Below, piece by piece: positions 36,072 through 45,161 of a DNA stretch of 64,000 nucleotides. The stretch comes from Aeoliella mucimassa (GTDB lineage: Bacteria; Planctomycetota; Planctomycetia; Pirellulales; Lacipirellulaceae). The first letter of the stretch is position 1. Each line of letters begins with the position of its first letter. A program made the translations under genes and the position numbers. Under the pieces are notes generated by a model, which ran no database searches, was not told the origin of the DNA, and worked only from the letters and a program-made list of their open reading frames with translations. The stretch spans positions 4,650,001 through 4,714,000 of the forward strand of contig NZ_CP036278.1 in the NCBI RefSeq assembly GCF_007748035.1, in the 5' to 3' direction.

Positions 36072-38918
36072 TTAACCCAGCAGCGACAGAGCGTTTTGCG
36101 GGTTCTGGTTCGCGATGGCCAACACCTGAGTACCCGACTGTACCAGAATCTGAGCACGAGTCAGCGAAGCGGTTTCTTCGGCGAAGTCGGCGTCGCGAAT
36201 CGAGCTTTCGGCTTCGGTCAGGTTGGTCAGCGTGTCGTTCAACGCGTTCTGGTTGGTTTCCAGAGTCGTACGTTGGAACGCACCCAGTCGACCGCGAAGC
36301 GAGGTGACCTGGTCGATCGCCTCTTCCACGATGCTAGCAGCCGTGGTGGTGTCGGTTGTCAAGTCGGCCGAGCCACCGGTACCAAGCTGATAGAGCTTGC
36401 CGCTCACACCACCCAGGCGGGCGGTGTTCACGCTACCGATACCCAAGCGGGCTTGTTGGTTCGATACTACGTCGGGACCGAGTTGGAACAAGGCACCACC
36501 ACCAGTGATGCTAAAGCTAGCAGTACCGGTGAAGGCTGGGTCGATCGTTGCCGACAGGTCGAGCGTGGCGGTGTTGATCGACAGTTCGTTACCGTCGCCA
36601 GTGGCCGACACACCATTCACATTGGCCACGATGTCGGTACCAGTGTCACGGGCGTCGGTGAACAAGGCACCGATGTCATCGATCACACTGACTTCCACCG
36701 AAGCGCTGGTTCCGTAAGCGTTCGAGGTCAGCTCGAGCGTGGTGCCGTTCACAGTGGCACTCACACCAGTCGCGTCGCTCACCAGGTTGATACCCTTGGC
36801 CACGTCGGCGATCACGGTGCCTTCGCCGAACGAAAGCACTTCGGAGCCGTTGGTACCCGAGAGTTCGAACACCACGTCGTTAGCCAGACCACCACCGTTG
36901 TCACCACCGGTGAGCGTGGGGGCCGTGCCAGGAGCGGAGTCACTTGCTTCAACGTAGTTAGTACCCGCAGCGGTGAAGCCGCTGGTCGAGTTCGTACCAT
37001 CCAAGCTGGCAGTGAAGCCATCGATACCACTAATGGCGTCGATAATCGCTTGGGCGGTCACGGTGCCAGTGATGTTGATATCGATGCTGCTGCCGCTCGT
37101 ATTCAAAGTAGCGGTTGCCGTATTGGCAGTACCACCACCTTCGGTCACGTTGATCGCGAAGCCATTATAGGTGGCTGTATTCGCATCGGTAGTGATGTCG
37201 ATAGCCAGCGTACCGGTAGAACCGGCCGAACCACCAGTCAGGGACACCACATTGGCAATCGATGCGTTGTCGCCAACGGCGGCGTCGAACGTCAGGTTGC
37301 TAGAGAACGCCGCGTCGGAGACTTCTGCAATACCCGAGTTAATAGCCGTGGCGATCGAGTCGAGGTCGCCCGAATAGTCGTCGCCGATGGTCACAGTGTA
37401 ACCGGCGGATGCATCACCTGTGACAACGACACCCGAACCGCTCGCACCCGAGGCGAAGGTAATGTCGAAGTTCTCACCGCCGGTAGCGGTGGCACTAAAG
37501 GTGGCCGGTGCATCTGTTGCAGCGGCCGAACCACCAGTCAGGGACACGACGTTGGCGATCGCAGCGTTGTCGCCAGCCGCCGCGTCGAAGGCCAGGTTGC
37601 TGGAGAACGCTGCGTCGGAGACTTCTGCAACACCCGAGTTGATTGCCGTGGCGATCGAGTCGAGGTCGCCGACATAGTCGTCGCCGATGGTGACCGTGTA
37701 ACCGCTGGATGCATCACCAGTGACGACTACACCCGAACCGCTCGTACCCGAGGCGAAGGTGATGTCGAAGTTCTCGCCGGTTGCATTCGTGGCGCTAAAG
37801 GTGGCCGCCGTGTCTGTTGCAGCATCGATACCGCCAGTAAGCGACTGAGTACCGAACGTGGCAACATCGCCGGTGGTGAACACACCACCAGGAGTGCCCA
37901 CGGTGGCGATGATGTCGCCTGCACCAACCCCGTTACCACCGTCGACGAAGCCGTCTACGGCCGTCTTAATCGTGGAGAACTGAGTGGTGCCGTCGTCGAT
38001 TGCGATCGTCAAAGTGGATCCGTCGAACGTCACGACAGCGACGTCACCATTACCATCCTGGCCGTTCGTGAACACGACATCGATGTTGCCGTTGGTTCCG
38101 TCAAGACCACCAGCTGCGGTCGTGGCAAAGGAGATATCGCTGTTCGCCAGGGTCACAGCCGAGAGGCTCGACTGCTGGGCGTCGTTGTCGATCGCAAAGC
38201 TGCCGCCCGCGGTAACGGTCGACTGGGTCAATGCGGTGTCGACGGCGAACGAGCCGCCGGCCGATACACTCGAGGCCGTCGGGGTCTGTGCCAGGGTAAG
38301 ATCCAGGTCGGCAGTCGCTTGAGCGGCGGTCGACGTAGCTGGGAAGCTGGTGACGTCGATCTGAGCCTTCGTGGCAGCGGTAGTGACGCTAATGTCAACA
38401 TCTACCGAACCGGTCGCACCCAGGTTAGCCTGGTCGATCTGCAGGTTCGAGACGTTCGCGAAATCGGTATCGCTCGACGAGGTAATGAAGTCGAGCGAAC
38501 CATCGAGCAGACGACGACCTTGGAAGGTGGTGGTCTGGGCGATACGGTTCAAAGCTTCCAGCGACGAGTCGACCTGAAGCTGATTCGCTTCGATCTGCTC
38601 ATCGGACAGAGCACCCGAGTTCGCGGATTCGGTCACGAGACCGCGAATGTCGTTCAGCAGGGACGAAACCTGTCCCAAAGCACTGTCGGCCGTGGCAATC
38701 ACTTGGTTCGCGCGGTCGGTGTTGCTAATAGCTTTCTCGATCGCGGTGATATCACTACGTAGGTTTTCGCTGGCAATCAAACCGGCTGGGTCATCTTTAC
38801 CAGTGTTGATTCGCAAACCAGTGCTCAGACGCGTCAGCGATTGCGACAAGCTTGCGTTGGCCTGACGTAGGTTGTTGCGGCCGACGAGCGAGCTGACATT
38901 GGTGTTAATTCGAGTCAT
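36072..38918 (-). CDS. Flagellin, very long, with internal repeats
   Basis: 948 residues. The D0/D1 ends are classical: 'MTRINTNVSSLVGRNNL' to 'NQLQVDSSLEALNRIAQTT' at the start, and 'ETNQNALNDTLTNLTEAESSIRDADFAEETA...NPQNALSLLG' at the end, which form the filament core and the FliS site. Between about residues 150 and 860 lies a Ser/Thr/Ala/Gly-rich, Cys-free surface domain with flagellin IN-like motifs and two near-identical 100-residue repeats. AGGGG lies 8 bases before the ATG at 38918. By precedent it is controlled after transcription by CsrA and FliW, encoded next door. Long Thr/Ser-rich surface domains are often glycosylated; no such enzyme is in the window. Confidence 0.95.
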   Translation of the reverse strand: MTRINTNVSSLVGRNNLRQANASLSQSLTRLSTGLRINTGKDDPAGLIASENLRSDITAIEKAISNTDRANQVIATADSALGQVSSLLNDIRGLVTESANSGALSDEQIEANQLQVDSSLEALNRIAQTTTFQGRRLLDGSLDFITSSSDTDFANVSNLQIDQANLGATGSVDVDISVTTAATKAQIDVTSFPATSTAAQATADLDLTLAQTPTASSVSAGGSFAVDTALTQSTVTAGGSFAIDNDAQQSSLSAVTLANSDISFATTAAGGLDGTNGNIDVVFTNGQDGNGDVAVVTFDGSTLTIAIDDGTTQFSTIKTAVDGFVDGGNGVGAGDIIATVGTPGGVFTTGDVATFGTQSLTGGIDAATDTAATFSATNATGENFDITFASGTSGSGVVVTGDASSGYTVTIGDDYVGDLDSIATAINSGVAEVSDAAFSSNLAFDAAAGDNAAIANVVSLTGGSAAATDAPATFSATATGGENFDITFASGASGSGVVVTGDASAGYTVTIGDDYSGDLDSIATAINSGIAEVSDAAFSSNLTFDAAVGDNASIANVVSLTGGSAGSTGTLAIDITTDANTATYNGFAINVTEGGGTANTATATLNTSGSSIDINITGTVTAQAIIDAISGIDGFTASLDGTNSTSGFTAAGTNYVEASDSAPGTAPTLTGGDNGGGLANDVVFELSGTNGSEVLSFGEGTVIADVAKGINLVSDATGVSATVNGTTLELTSNAYGTSASVEVSVIDDIGALFTDARDTGTDIVANVNGVSATGDGNELSINTATLDLSATIDPAFTGTASFSITGGGALFQLGPDVVSNQQARLGIGSVNTARLGGVSGKLYQLGTGGSADLTTDTTTAASIVEEAIDQVTSLRGRLGAFQRTTLETNQNALNDTLTNLTEAESSIRDADFAEETASLTRAQILVQSGTQVLAIANQNPQNALSLLG
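37204..37803 (-). repeat. Two tandem 300-bp repeats inside the flagellin gene
   Basis: Each unit encodes 100 residues running from 'TFSAT' through 'NFDITFASG', 'GYTVTIGDDY', 'SIATAINSG' to 'NVVSLTGGSA'. The units lie at about 37504-37803 and 37204-37503. For example, ACTTCTGCAA at 37321 recurs exactly 300 bases later at 37621. Confidence 0.9.
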
Positions 38919-39438
38919 TGCAAACACCCCTAAAAAAACAAAAAATGTTCCGAAGTTGGACCGGACTGGACGGTTAATGGGGAGTGAACGACCCCGGCCT
39001 GTCTCGCTAGTCACTGTCGCACTTTGGTCACCTATGACCGCCGTGCTGAGCAACACTAGGTTGCATTTAGTACACGCGGGGGGTTTTTCCTAAAAAAAAC
39101 TCCACCGTGGTTGGTCTGGCTATTTCGCGTATCCCTTGGTGCGAAGGCCTGGCGACAACGGAATACGGTCCCGTTGCCTAACCAAAGCTATCGACCTGAG
39201 AAAATAGGTGCTTTACGCCTGTGTAGAGTTTTCGTCGTTAATCCACAGGTGCGAGCCGTGCGATCGTCACAATCCGTACAATCGCACTAGTTTCGCTGTA
39301 ATAACGCGGAAACGTGCAGCGCGGAGAGACGCTCAAACTCAGCGAATATAGAGTCGCGCGACTATTAATAGAGAACGAGGCGTTTCGAAATCGATTCGCC
39401 TGACGCACGAAAGATACAGGGAGAGGTAGCTGCCCGAC
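38919..39438. other. Flagellin leader and promoter region
   Basis: 520 bases without a gene. It contains the inverted repeat GGTCA-CCTA-TGACC near 39028 and a T-rich, GGA-containing stretch (TTTTTAGGAAAAACC on the minus strand, near 39080) that could fold and serve as a CsrA site. No clear sigma-28 or sigma-54 promoter was recognised. Confidence 0.5.
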
Positions 39439-39657
39439 TTATTGCTTGGGCAACTGCTGGGCATCTTCGGGCTTGATTTCGGCCGCCTTGCGATTCTCGC
39501 GTTGAATCGCTTCGTACACCTCTTGGCGGTGCACCGGGATCTCGATGGGGGCCTCGATACCGAGGCGCACCTTATCGCCTCGAACATCGACAATGGTCAC
39601 AACCACGTTGTCGCCAATAATGATGCTTTCGTCGCGTTGTCGCGATAGAACCAACAT
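39439..39657 (-). CDS. csrA: Carbon storage regulator CsrA
   Basis: 72 residues: 'MLVLSRQRDESIIIGDNVVVTIVDVRGDKVRLGIEAP' continuing to 'IPVHRQEVYEAIQRE' is a complete CsrA. It binds GGA motifs in mRNA leaders, classically that of flagellin, and represses translation. It lies between the flagellin and FliW genes, as in many flagellated bacteria where FliW sequesters CsrA. Confidence 0.97.
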   Translation of the reverse strand: MLVLSRQRDESIIIGDNVVVTIVDVRGDKVRLGIEAPIEIPVHRQEVYEAIQRENRKAAEIKPEDAQQLPKQ

Positions 39658-39942
39658 GGAAGGCTCCTTGCCTGGCTCCCGCAGCTCCAGCAGCGGGTTG
39701 CCCTACTTCGTTATATGGCGGTGGTGGACTTGGTAAACAGAGAGATCAAAGACGTTGAGTTTCCTAGAGCGAGCTGTCAGCCGATCAGCGAGTGACCGTG
39801 CAATTTGTTTCGCAACTAGGCTCTCTGTCCAATCCTTCGGCCCCAACTTGATCGTTGCTGTAATGACACTGATGAAGGTGGGGTTATGCGGCCCGCAGCG
39901 GTACGTACCCGGCAGCCCCCGTCGTTCCGGTCGCTGGCAACG

Positions 39943-40380
39943 TTAAGCGGAACGTCGCATGGGAATGGTAGCTCCCAGCACAAACTGTACTTCGTGATCG
40001 TTTTTGGCCACCACTTGCCGACCCCGGTTATTCTCCAGGTTCACCACAATCGGGGCCTTCAAATTCAATGTTAATGTATCTTCATGGCGATTCAGGATGG
40101 CTAACACCTGCAGCGACTTCATCGAAGTGCTACCGAGCGGTGCGATGTCGCGACTGCTGACCCGAATCTGATAGTCTTTCACGAACCGGCGGGGGCTCAC
40201 CACCGCCAGGGCGACTTCCGGACGATCGAGCGACTGCAGCCAGGCCAACGAATCGTTGGTGATGTCGGCCAGCAGTACCCACTCGCGGCACTTCTCCATT
40301 CCGATGAGCCCTTGCTCGAATCGCAAGACGTCGACCTGTTCAATCGGCACATTTCCAAACCGAGTGGTCATTACGTACAT
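39943..40380 (-). CDS. fliW: Flagellar assembly factor FliW
   Basis: 145 residues. 'TTRFGNVPIEQVDVLRFEQGLIGMEKCREWVLL', 'LQSLDRPEVALAVVSP', 'ILNRHEDTLTLNLKAPIVVN' are FliW hallmarks. It binds CsrA and flagellin alternately, linking flagellin synthesis to export. The ATG at 40380 has AGGAGG 6 bases upstream; a second in-frame ATG follows three codons later. The csrA gene lies 285 bp downstream on the same strand. Confidence 0.95.
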   Translation of the reverse strand: MYVMTTRFGNVPIEQVDVLRFEQGLIGMEKCREWVLLADITNDSLAWLQSLDRPEVALAVVSPRRFVKDYQIRVSSRDIAPLGSTSMKSLQVLAILNRHEDTLTLNLKAPIVVNLENNRGRQVVAKNDHEVQFVLGATIPMRRSA

Positions 40381-40833
40381 GGTCAACCTCCTGGCGAAAT
40401 CTTCGATGGGCTGCAAAAAACCTACCGGCAGCGCGAAAAGCAAGCGTGCCTGATTATTTCCATCGGCCACTACAGCAGAAGCATTCCAAAAAATCGTCTC
40501 AAGTCGACCCAGTATTGTTGGTAGTGCTAGCATCGAGCTTGTTGGTTATCACGCTTGCGGACCATGGGTCGCCATCAATAGCACTCAATCACGGCAGAGC
40601 GAAACGTTGGCAAAGGAGCCGCCCCGCCTGTTTTCGGTGCGGTCGGCTTATGACAGGTTTGGCGATTCCTACCAACCGAGAGGAGGGAATTCCCCCTAAA
40701 TGCAGGGGTTTTTGCTAATCGGACTCCCGAAACTTTCGGCCACCTGCTCCTCCTGGCGGGCGACCGCATTGTATATGAGAAATGTGAAGGCGGTTTTTGG
40801 ATCACCCAGAAAGTCATCCTCGGAGCCCTAAAC
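40381..40833. other. Divergent intergenic region between fliW and a PilZ gene
   Basis: 453 bases, no supported gene. A short hairpin CCCCT-AAATGC-AGGGG followed by TTTTT at 40693-40713 reads as a weak plus-strand terminator or leader element. Confidence 0.45.
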
Positions 40834-41661
40834 ATGAACAGTCTGAAAGGTAATCGTGACGAAGCTCAATTGATTCTCGGCAGAGACGCAACTCCCGAAA
40901 CGGGAGTCTACCGTAGCATTCCCACCAGCTCCCTGGCGATTGGCAGTTCGCTAGCCTGTGCGATCTACGATCCAGACGGAGTAAAACTGATTGCTCCGAG
41001 AATTCCGATTTCACCGCAACTTCGCAAACGACTCGAAGCTCGCAACATCGAGTCGGTTCTCGTCCGCGATGAGGACTACCACAAGCTGCACCACTTGCAG
41101 GAAGAGGAAGATCCTTCCGCACTTTGCTGCTCGAATTGCCAAACCAAGCTTCCGCTGCACGAGAGCCCCGACGATGGTTGGTCGCTCACCTGGCTCTGCC
41201 GGAAATGCCATAAGCAGTATCGCGGACAGTTGGATCCCGACCTGGCTGTCTCGCTGATCGATAACATCGTGATCGAGAAATTCCCGATCGACTGGACTCG
41301 CCTGCAGCATCCCCCCACCACCATCACGCGGGCGATCAACGACCTTGTTCCCAAACCGTATGCGGGTCCCGAACGCCGCGCGAACACCCGCATGCGGATC
41401 TCGCTGCCGATTGCGGCCGTGCCGGTGGACGAGTCGTTCGCGCAAGTTGGTCCCGCAGCCTTGCTGACCACCAGAGACATCTCGACCGAGGGCATCGCGC
41501 TGTTGCACGACGAGCCACTGCGGCCCAAGTACCTGGTCATTGAGTTCCCGGCCCGCGATCGACAAGCGGCGCTGCAGATGGTGGTGAAAGTACTCCGCTG
41601 CCAACCAGTCGGAGAACTGTTCGAGATCGCCGGGCGCTTTGTGATGCGTCCCGAAGAGTAG
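40834..41661 (+). CDS. PilZ-domain protein with N-terminal zinc-ribbon region
   Basis: 275 residues. The C-terminal PilZ domain has the cyclic-di-GMP RxxxR-type motif ('RRANTRMRISLPI', about 186-198) and the second motif 'DISTEGI'. The middle carries 'CCSNCQTKLPL' and 'CRKCHKQYRG', a probable zinc ribbon. The N-terminal part ('SIPTSSLAIGSSLACAIYDPDGVKLIAPRIPIS...ESVLVRDEDY') resembles a domain found at the start of planctomycete HD-GYP or PilZ proteins. It sits next to flagellar genes, so it may tie cyclic-di-GMP to motility, which is inference. ATG start, cytoplasmic. Confidence 0.82.
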   Translation: MNSLKGNRDEAQLILGRDATPETGVYRSIPTSSLAIGSSLACAIYDPDGVKLIAPRIPISPQLRKRLEARNIESVLVRDEDYHKLHHLQEEEDPSALCCSNCQTKLPLHESPDDGWSLTWLCRKCHKQYRGQLDPDLAVSLIDNIVIEKFPIDWTRLQHPPTTITRAINDLVPKPYAGPERRANTRMRISLPIAAVPVDESFAQVGPAALLTTRDISTEGIALLHDEPLRPKYLVIEFPARDRQAALQMVVKVLRCQPVGELFEIAGRFVMRPEE

Positions 41662-41706
41662 GCGATCCGCCCTCCCCCTCCCGAACCGCTGCCCGAATGG
41701 CCGCAG

Positions 41707-41744
41707 AATTCCCATCTAAATTTCGGAAGATTTAGGTGGGAATT
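41707..41744 (+). terminator. 15-bp hairpin after the PilZ gene
   Basis: AATTCCCATCTAAAT (41707-41721) pairs with ATTTAGGTGGGAATT (41730-41744), with a single G-T pair. No clear T-run. It abuts the flank repeat of IS110 copy B. Confidence 0.55.
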
Positions 41745-41792
41745 GGCCACCCATGGTGTTCTAATGGACAGGTGTCAAAGGCTGTCGGCTTT

Positions 41793-41834
41793 CAGCTATC
41801 AGCTATCGGCTATCGGCTATTGGCTATTGGCTTT
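41793..41834 (+). repeat. Heptanucleotide tandem repeat
   Basis: Six 7-base units: CAGCTAT twice, CGGCTAT twice, TGGCTAT, TGGCTTT. It lies in the left flank of IS110 copy B at a place where copy A has unrelated short repeats (GTCCGT near 14640). Confidence 0.85.
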
Positions 41835-41938
41835 TTAGTGATTGGAGGTGATTGAGATGTGATACTTACATTCATGTCGGACTTCTGGCGACGCGCTGGC
41901 GAATGGTTGCTTGCGTGAGGGTTCGCTGCTGCGCGCGT

Positions 41939-42207
41939 GGTAAAGTGGTTGGTGGGGCTGCGTCGCTGGAAGCTCCTGGACCCACCCTTGTATCTTGCAG
42001 AGGTGGTGCTATCAACGATTTCGCCGTCTTCTGCGGAGTGAGCGTAGCGAACGAAGTAGAAGACGGCGGCCGCCGGTAGATCGTCCCACCCTCGGTCCTC
42101 ACGAGACCGATCTCGTAGCTGGATCGCCGGCCGGCCGCCTGTCGCATTAGCCCGAACAGTCGCCAGAGCTGTTTTAACAAGCTCGCATATGCAAGGAAGG
42201 GTAATCG
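41939..42207 (+). ncRNA. Candidate IS110 bridge RNA region, copy B
   Basis: 269 bases between the left end and the recombinase ATG. A long stem CGCCGTCTTCT (42022-42032) pairs with AGAAGACGGCG (42058-42068) around a 25-base loop. A second hairpin TCGGTC/GACCGA follows near 42091-42110, then GGCCGGCC near 42129. In IS110 elements the non-coding end is transcribed into a bridge RNA whose two loops specify target and donor. Position and stems fit; loop-to-target pairing was not demonstrated. Confidence 0.45.
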
Positions 42208-43161
42208 ATGGAAAACCATTTGCAAAGTACTTGGATTGGGATCGATGTTTCCAAATACCACTGGGACATCGTCGTTGCGGGGCAACCGCAGATGCATCAT
42301 TGGTCTGCCGGTCAAGAAGGATGCCAGCAACTTCGGCAGTTGTTAGTGCAGCATCAGGTGACCCACGCCTGCCTGGAAGCCACGGGAGGTTGTGAACGCA
42401 TGCTAGTCGACTTCCTTCGCGAGCAAGGGATTGCGGTGAGTGTCGTCAATCCACGTCAGATTCGCGACTTCGCCCGCGCGCAAGGTCAGCTCGCCAAGAC
42501 CGATCGCCTCGACGCGCTGGTGATCGCCCGCTATGCCGTGTTGATGCAGCCCAAAGAAACCCAAAAACCCTCGGAAAACGAGCAAAAACTCCGCTCCCTC
42601 CGAACTCGTCGTCAGCAGGTGAGTGATGCTCTGACACGGGAAAAGAATCGGCGAGGCACGCAGCGAGATGAGCAGGTGCGTCAGTCGATCGAAGAAGCGA
42701 TCGACTTCTACCAACGACAACTGGAGCAGCTCGACCAACAGATTCAACAGCTCATCAAAGCCGATCCTCAGTTTCAAGAACGCTCGTCGCTGCTAGTCAC
42801 GGTGCCTGGCGTAGGAACGACGACGGCGGCGGCCTTGCTCGCCGATATGCCGGAGTTGGGCACTCTCAATCGTCGCGAAGTGGCACGCTTGGCAGGGCTG
42901 GCACCGATCAACCGCGACAGCGGAACCTTGCGTGGCAAGCGTATGATTGGCGGCGGTCGAGCGGCGGTGCGTCAGGGACTCTACATGGCCACTCTTGTGG
43001 CCACCCAGCACAACCCGATTATCCGCGAACACTACCAGCAACTTCTGCAGCGAGGCAAAGCCAAGATGACCGCTCTCACCGCCTGCATGCGAAAACTACT
43101 GCTGATACTCAATGCCATGATCAAAACAAAAACGGACTGGAAATGCTCCAAAGAGACTTGA
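42208..43161 (+). CDS. IS110-family DEDD recombinase/transposase, copy B
   Basis: 317 residues, identical to the protein encoded at 13308-14261, with Asp13, Glu57, Asp99, Asp102 and probable catalytic Ser238. Intact; start preceded by AAGGAAGGG. Identity of two copies about 28 kb apart implies recent transposition or gene conversion. Confidence 0.95.
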   Translation: MENHLQSTWIGIDVSKYHWDIVVAGQPQMHHWSAGQEGCQQLRQLLVQHQVTHACLEATGGCERMLVDFLREQGIAVSVVNPRQIRDFARAQGQLAKTDRLDALVIARYAVLMQPKETQKPSENEQKLRSLRTRRQQVSDALTREKNRRGTQRDEQVRQSIEEAIDFYQRQLEQLDQQIQQLIKADPQFQERSSLLVTVPGVGTTTAAALLADMPELGTLNRREVARLAGLAPINRDSGTLRGKRMIGGGRAAVRQGLYMATLVATQHNPIIREHYQQLLQRGKAKMTALTACMRKLLLILNAMIKTKTDWKCSKET

Positions 43162-43242
43162 ACTTTAAGACAGTCGCTACTGCCCTTTCTAACTTCCAAC
43201 TCCCAACATCCAACTCCCAACTCAAAATACTTTCCCATGGAT

Positions 43243-43500
43243 GGGAATCTATTTTGGGCATCTATCGCGGAGGTGTTGATGCAACTCGCTACTGACAAAC
43301 GACTTGCGATTAATTCCCAGCGGGAAAATAGATTCCCACTCGATGCGTTATTGGGAATGGGAATCTATTCGGGCGCGAAAACCACTGGTTTTATAGCGTG
43401 GGCGACGATTCAATTTTCCCATCGGTGGGTAAATTGGGAATCTATTTGCCCAGCGTTGGGAATCTATTTGGGGCGGTGGGTATCTATTCGTCCCATCTCC
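43243..43500. repeat. GGGAATCTATT-type intergenic repeats, IS110 copy B side
   Basis: GGGAATCTAT at 43243, 43359, 43436 and 43458, the complement AATAGATTCCC at 43327, and a variant GGTATCTATTCG near 43479. The spacing and order of the elements, including AAAACCACTGGTTTT and CAATTTTCCCATCGGTGGG, parallel 13022-13240 in reverse. Confidence 0.8.
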
Positions 43501-43640
43501 TGCTGCCCCCCTCCCCTGCTGGGGTTACGCTCGTCATGGCCATGGCAGCCAACCGCGTGACGAATGCTTTATAATCGGTGCCCGATTCCAATGATCCCAT
43601 TACTTACACGACTGGCAACCAACCAAGGAGGCCCCTACTG

Positions 43641-44075
<435 letters not shown>

Positions 44076-44079
44076 GGTC

Positions 44080-44670
44080 ATGAGTGATTGGTATGTAGCA
44101 GTCGCAGTGCGAGACGTCTCTTCTAACCGTGCTGAATTGCTTGCACAGAGTGTCGTGGAGGCTCTTGCTGGCGATGGTATCATTCAATCAGTGCTAGACC
44201 CGGAAGCTGTACTGGGAGGCGTTGGCGGCTACCGCCCTGGGCCAAGAATTGCGGAAGTCTACGAGCGACTCGTCACCGAAGTCGAGTTTTGGAGACTCGT
44301 CACAAACGGAATGGAACCTTGCATTGGCAGATGGGTCAACTCCTTGGGATTCACCTGCCTTGATGGATTCACATGCAGCGAGTGCAACCAGAAATTTGCC
44401 CCTGGTGATGACTCGGTAGCCGGGCCTTTTGCTGGGGCAATCGGCGAGTTCATGATTGGTGTGGACGATCCGACTGTGTGCTGTCCGAGTTGCGGCGCCG
44501 CACATTCCGTACGAAATTGGCTGACAGTTCCACATTTTGGTTTCGTTAACCTTGCATTTCAGTTTTGGAATTGGCCTCCCTTTGGGACAAGCTCTTGGAA
44601 AGTGAATATCCCGGCTATCGTTCAAGAGGTAACCGACCATCAGGTGATTGTCACACATGGGCGGCTATGA
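44080..44670 (+). CDS. Hypothetical protein with zinc-ribbon cysteines
   Basis: 196 residues from the ATG at 44080 (GAGG just upstream). The N-terminal half is alpha/beta ('YVAVAVRDVSSNRAELLAQSVVEALAGDG'). The C-terminal half has 'CSECNQKFAPGDD' and 'CCPSCGAAHS', two CxxC pairs, and ends in Trp-rich strands ('FQFWNWPPFGTSSWKV'). Not recognised as a named family. The style resembles the small genes of the 15-20 kb island; a role as an immunity or stress protein is possible but unproven. Confidence 0.7.
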   Translation: MSDWYVAVAVRDVSSNRAELLAQSVVEALAGDGIIQSVLDPEAVLGGVGGYRPGPRIAEVYERLVTEVEFWRLVTNGMEPCIGRWVNSLGFTCLDGFTCSECNQKFAPGDDSVAGPFAGAIGEFMIGVDDPTVCCPSCGAAHSVRNWLTVPHFGFVNLAFQFWNWPPFGTSSWKVNIPAIVQEVTDHQVIVTHGRL

Positions 44671-44852
44671 ACTGATTCGCGTGACCGACGTTCTCGAAAC
44701 CACCGAAAGTCAGTGTGTTACACCATGTGTTTATCCAACGCCATGAGAGACTTGTTCAACAACAAAACATAAGGCCTAGATGGTGACCGCAAGCGATGGT
44801 TCGAAGCAAAAAGACGGTCTACTGTACGTAAGCGTGGCTTGGGAGAGCGGAA

Positions 44853-45161
44853 GTGAACGAGAATAGAATTGTGCTAAACCGATTTTCCAATAGTGAATCA
44901 GCTCACCGATATGCAGAAAAATGGCCGGGCGAGCCCGCGTGCCTTAGACTCTACGAAGACGGTCGCCAGTGTGGCGGTTGCTCGTTTTTCGCTCCATGGG
45001 AGACCGACTGGGGCCTCTGCTGCCATCAACGATCCAGGCATTTTACTGAAACCGTGTTTGAGCACTTTACCTGCGACAGCTATGTGAATGAGGGATGGGG
45101 CCCCCACAGCTTCACGGAGGACGAGGATTGTCACTGTCGGTGTGAGGGAGAAGGCGAATGA
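44853..45161 (+). CDS. Cys-rich small hypothetical protein
   Basis: 102 residues. 'CGGCSFFAPWETDWGLCCHQRSRHFTETVFEHFTC' gives a CxxC, a CC and a following Cys, and the acidic tail ends in 'CHCRCEGEGE'. The spacing CxxC-x(10-12)-C resembles the modules of the 187-residue duplicated proteins at 15053 and 17222, suggesting a shared metal-binding fold. GTG start preceded by a GGAGAGCGGAA region. Function unknown. Confidence 0.6.
   Translation: MNENRIVLNRFSNSESAHRYAEKWPGEPACLRLYEDGRQCGGCSFFAPWETDWGLCCHQRSRHFTETVFEHFTCDSYVNEGWGPHSFTEDEDCHCRCEGEGE

Larger units (their letters stand above)
41939..43260 (+). mobile_element. IS110-family element, copy B (1,322 bp shared core)
   Basis: Matches copy A (13209-14530) in opposite orientation along the full length. 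Immediately outside, the two copies are still related but clearly diverged on both sides, so the ends of recent identity are a useful estimate of the mobile unit. The two copies form a long inverted repeat bracketing about 27.4 kb. Confidence 0.85.

Noticed and set aside
35892-38762. A 956-codon plus-strand open frame opposite the flagellin gene
   Set aside because: It is the mirror of a long GC-rich coding frame. Its product is Arg/Gly/Ser/Val-rich without domains, while the minus-strand frame has complete flagellin ends.
41793-41834. CRISPR-like array
   Set aside because: The repeats are contiguous heptamers with no spacers; elsewhere in the window no array or cas gene was seen.
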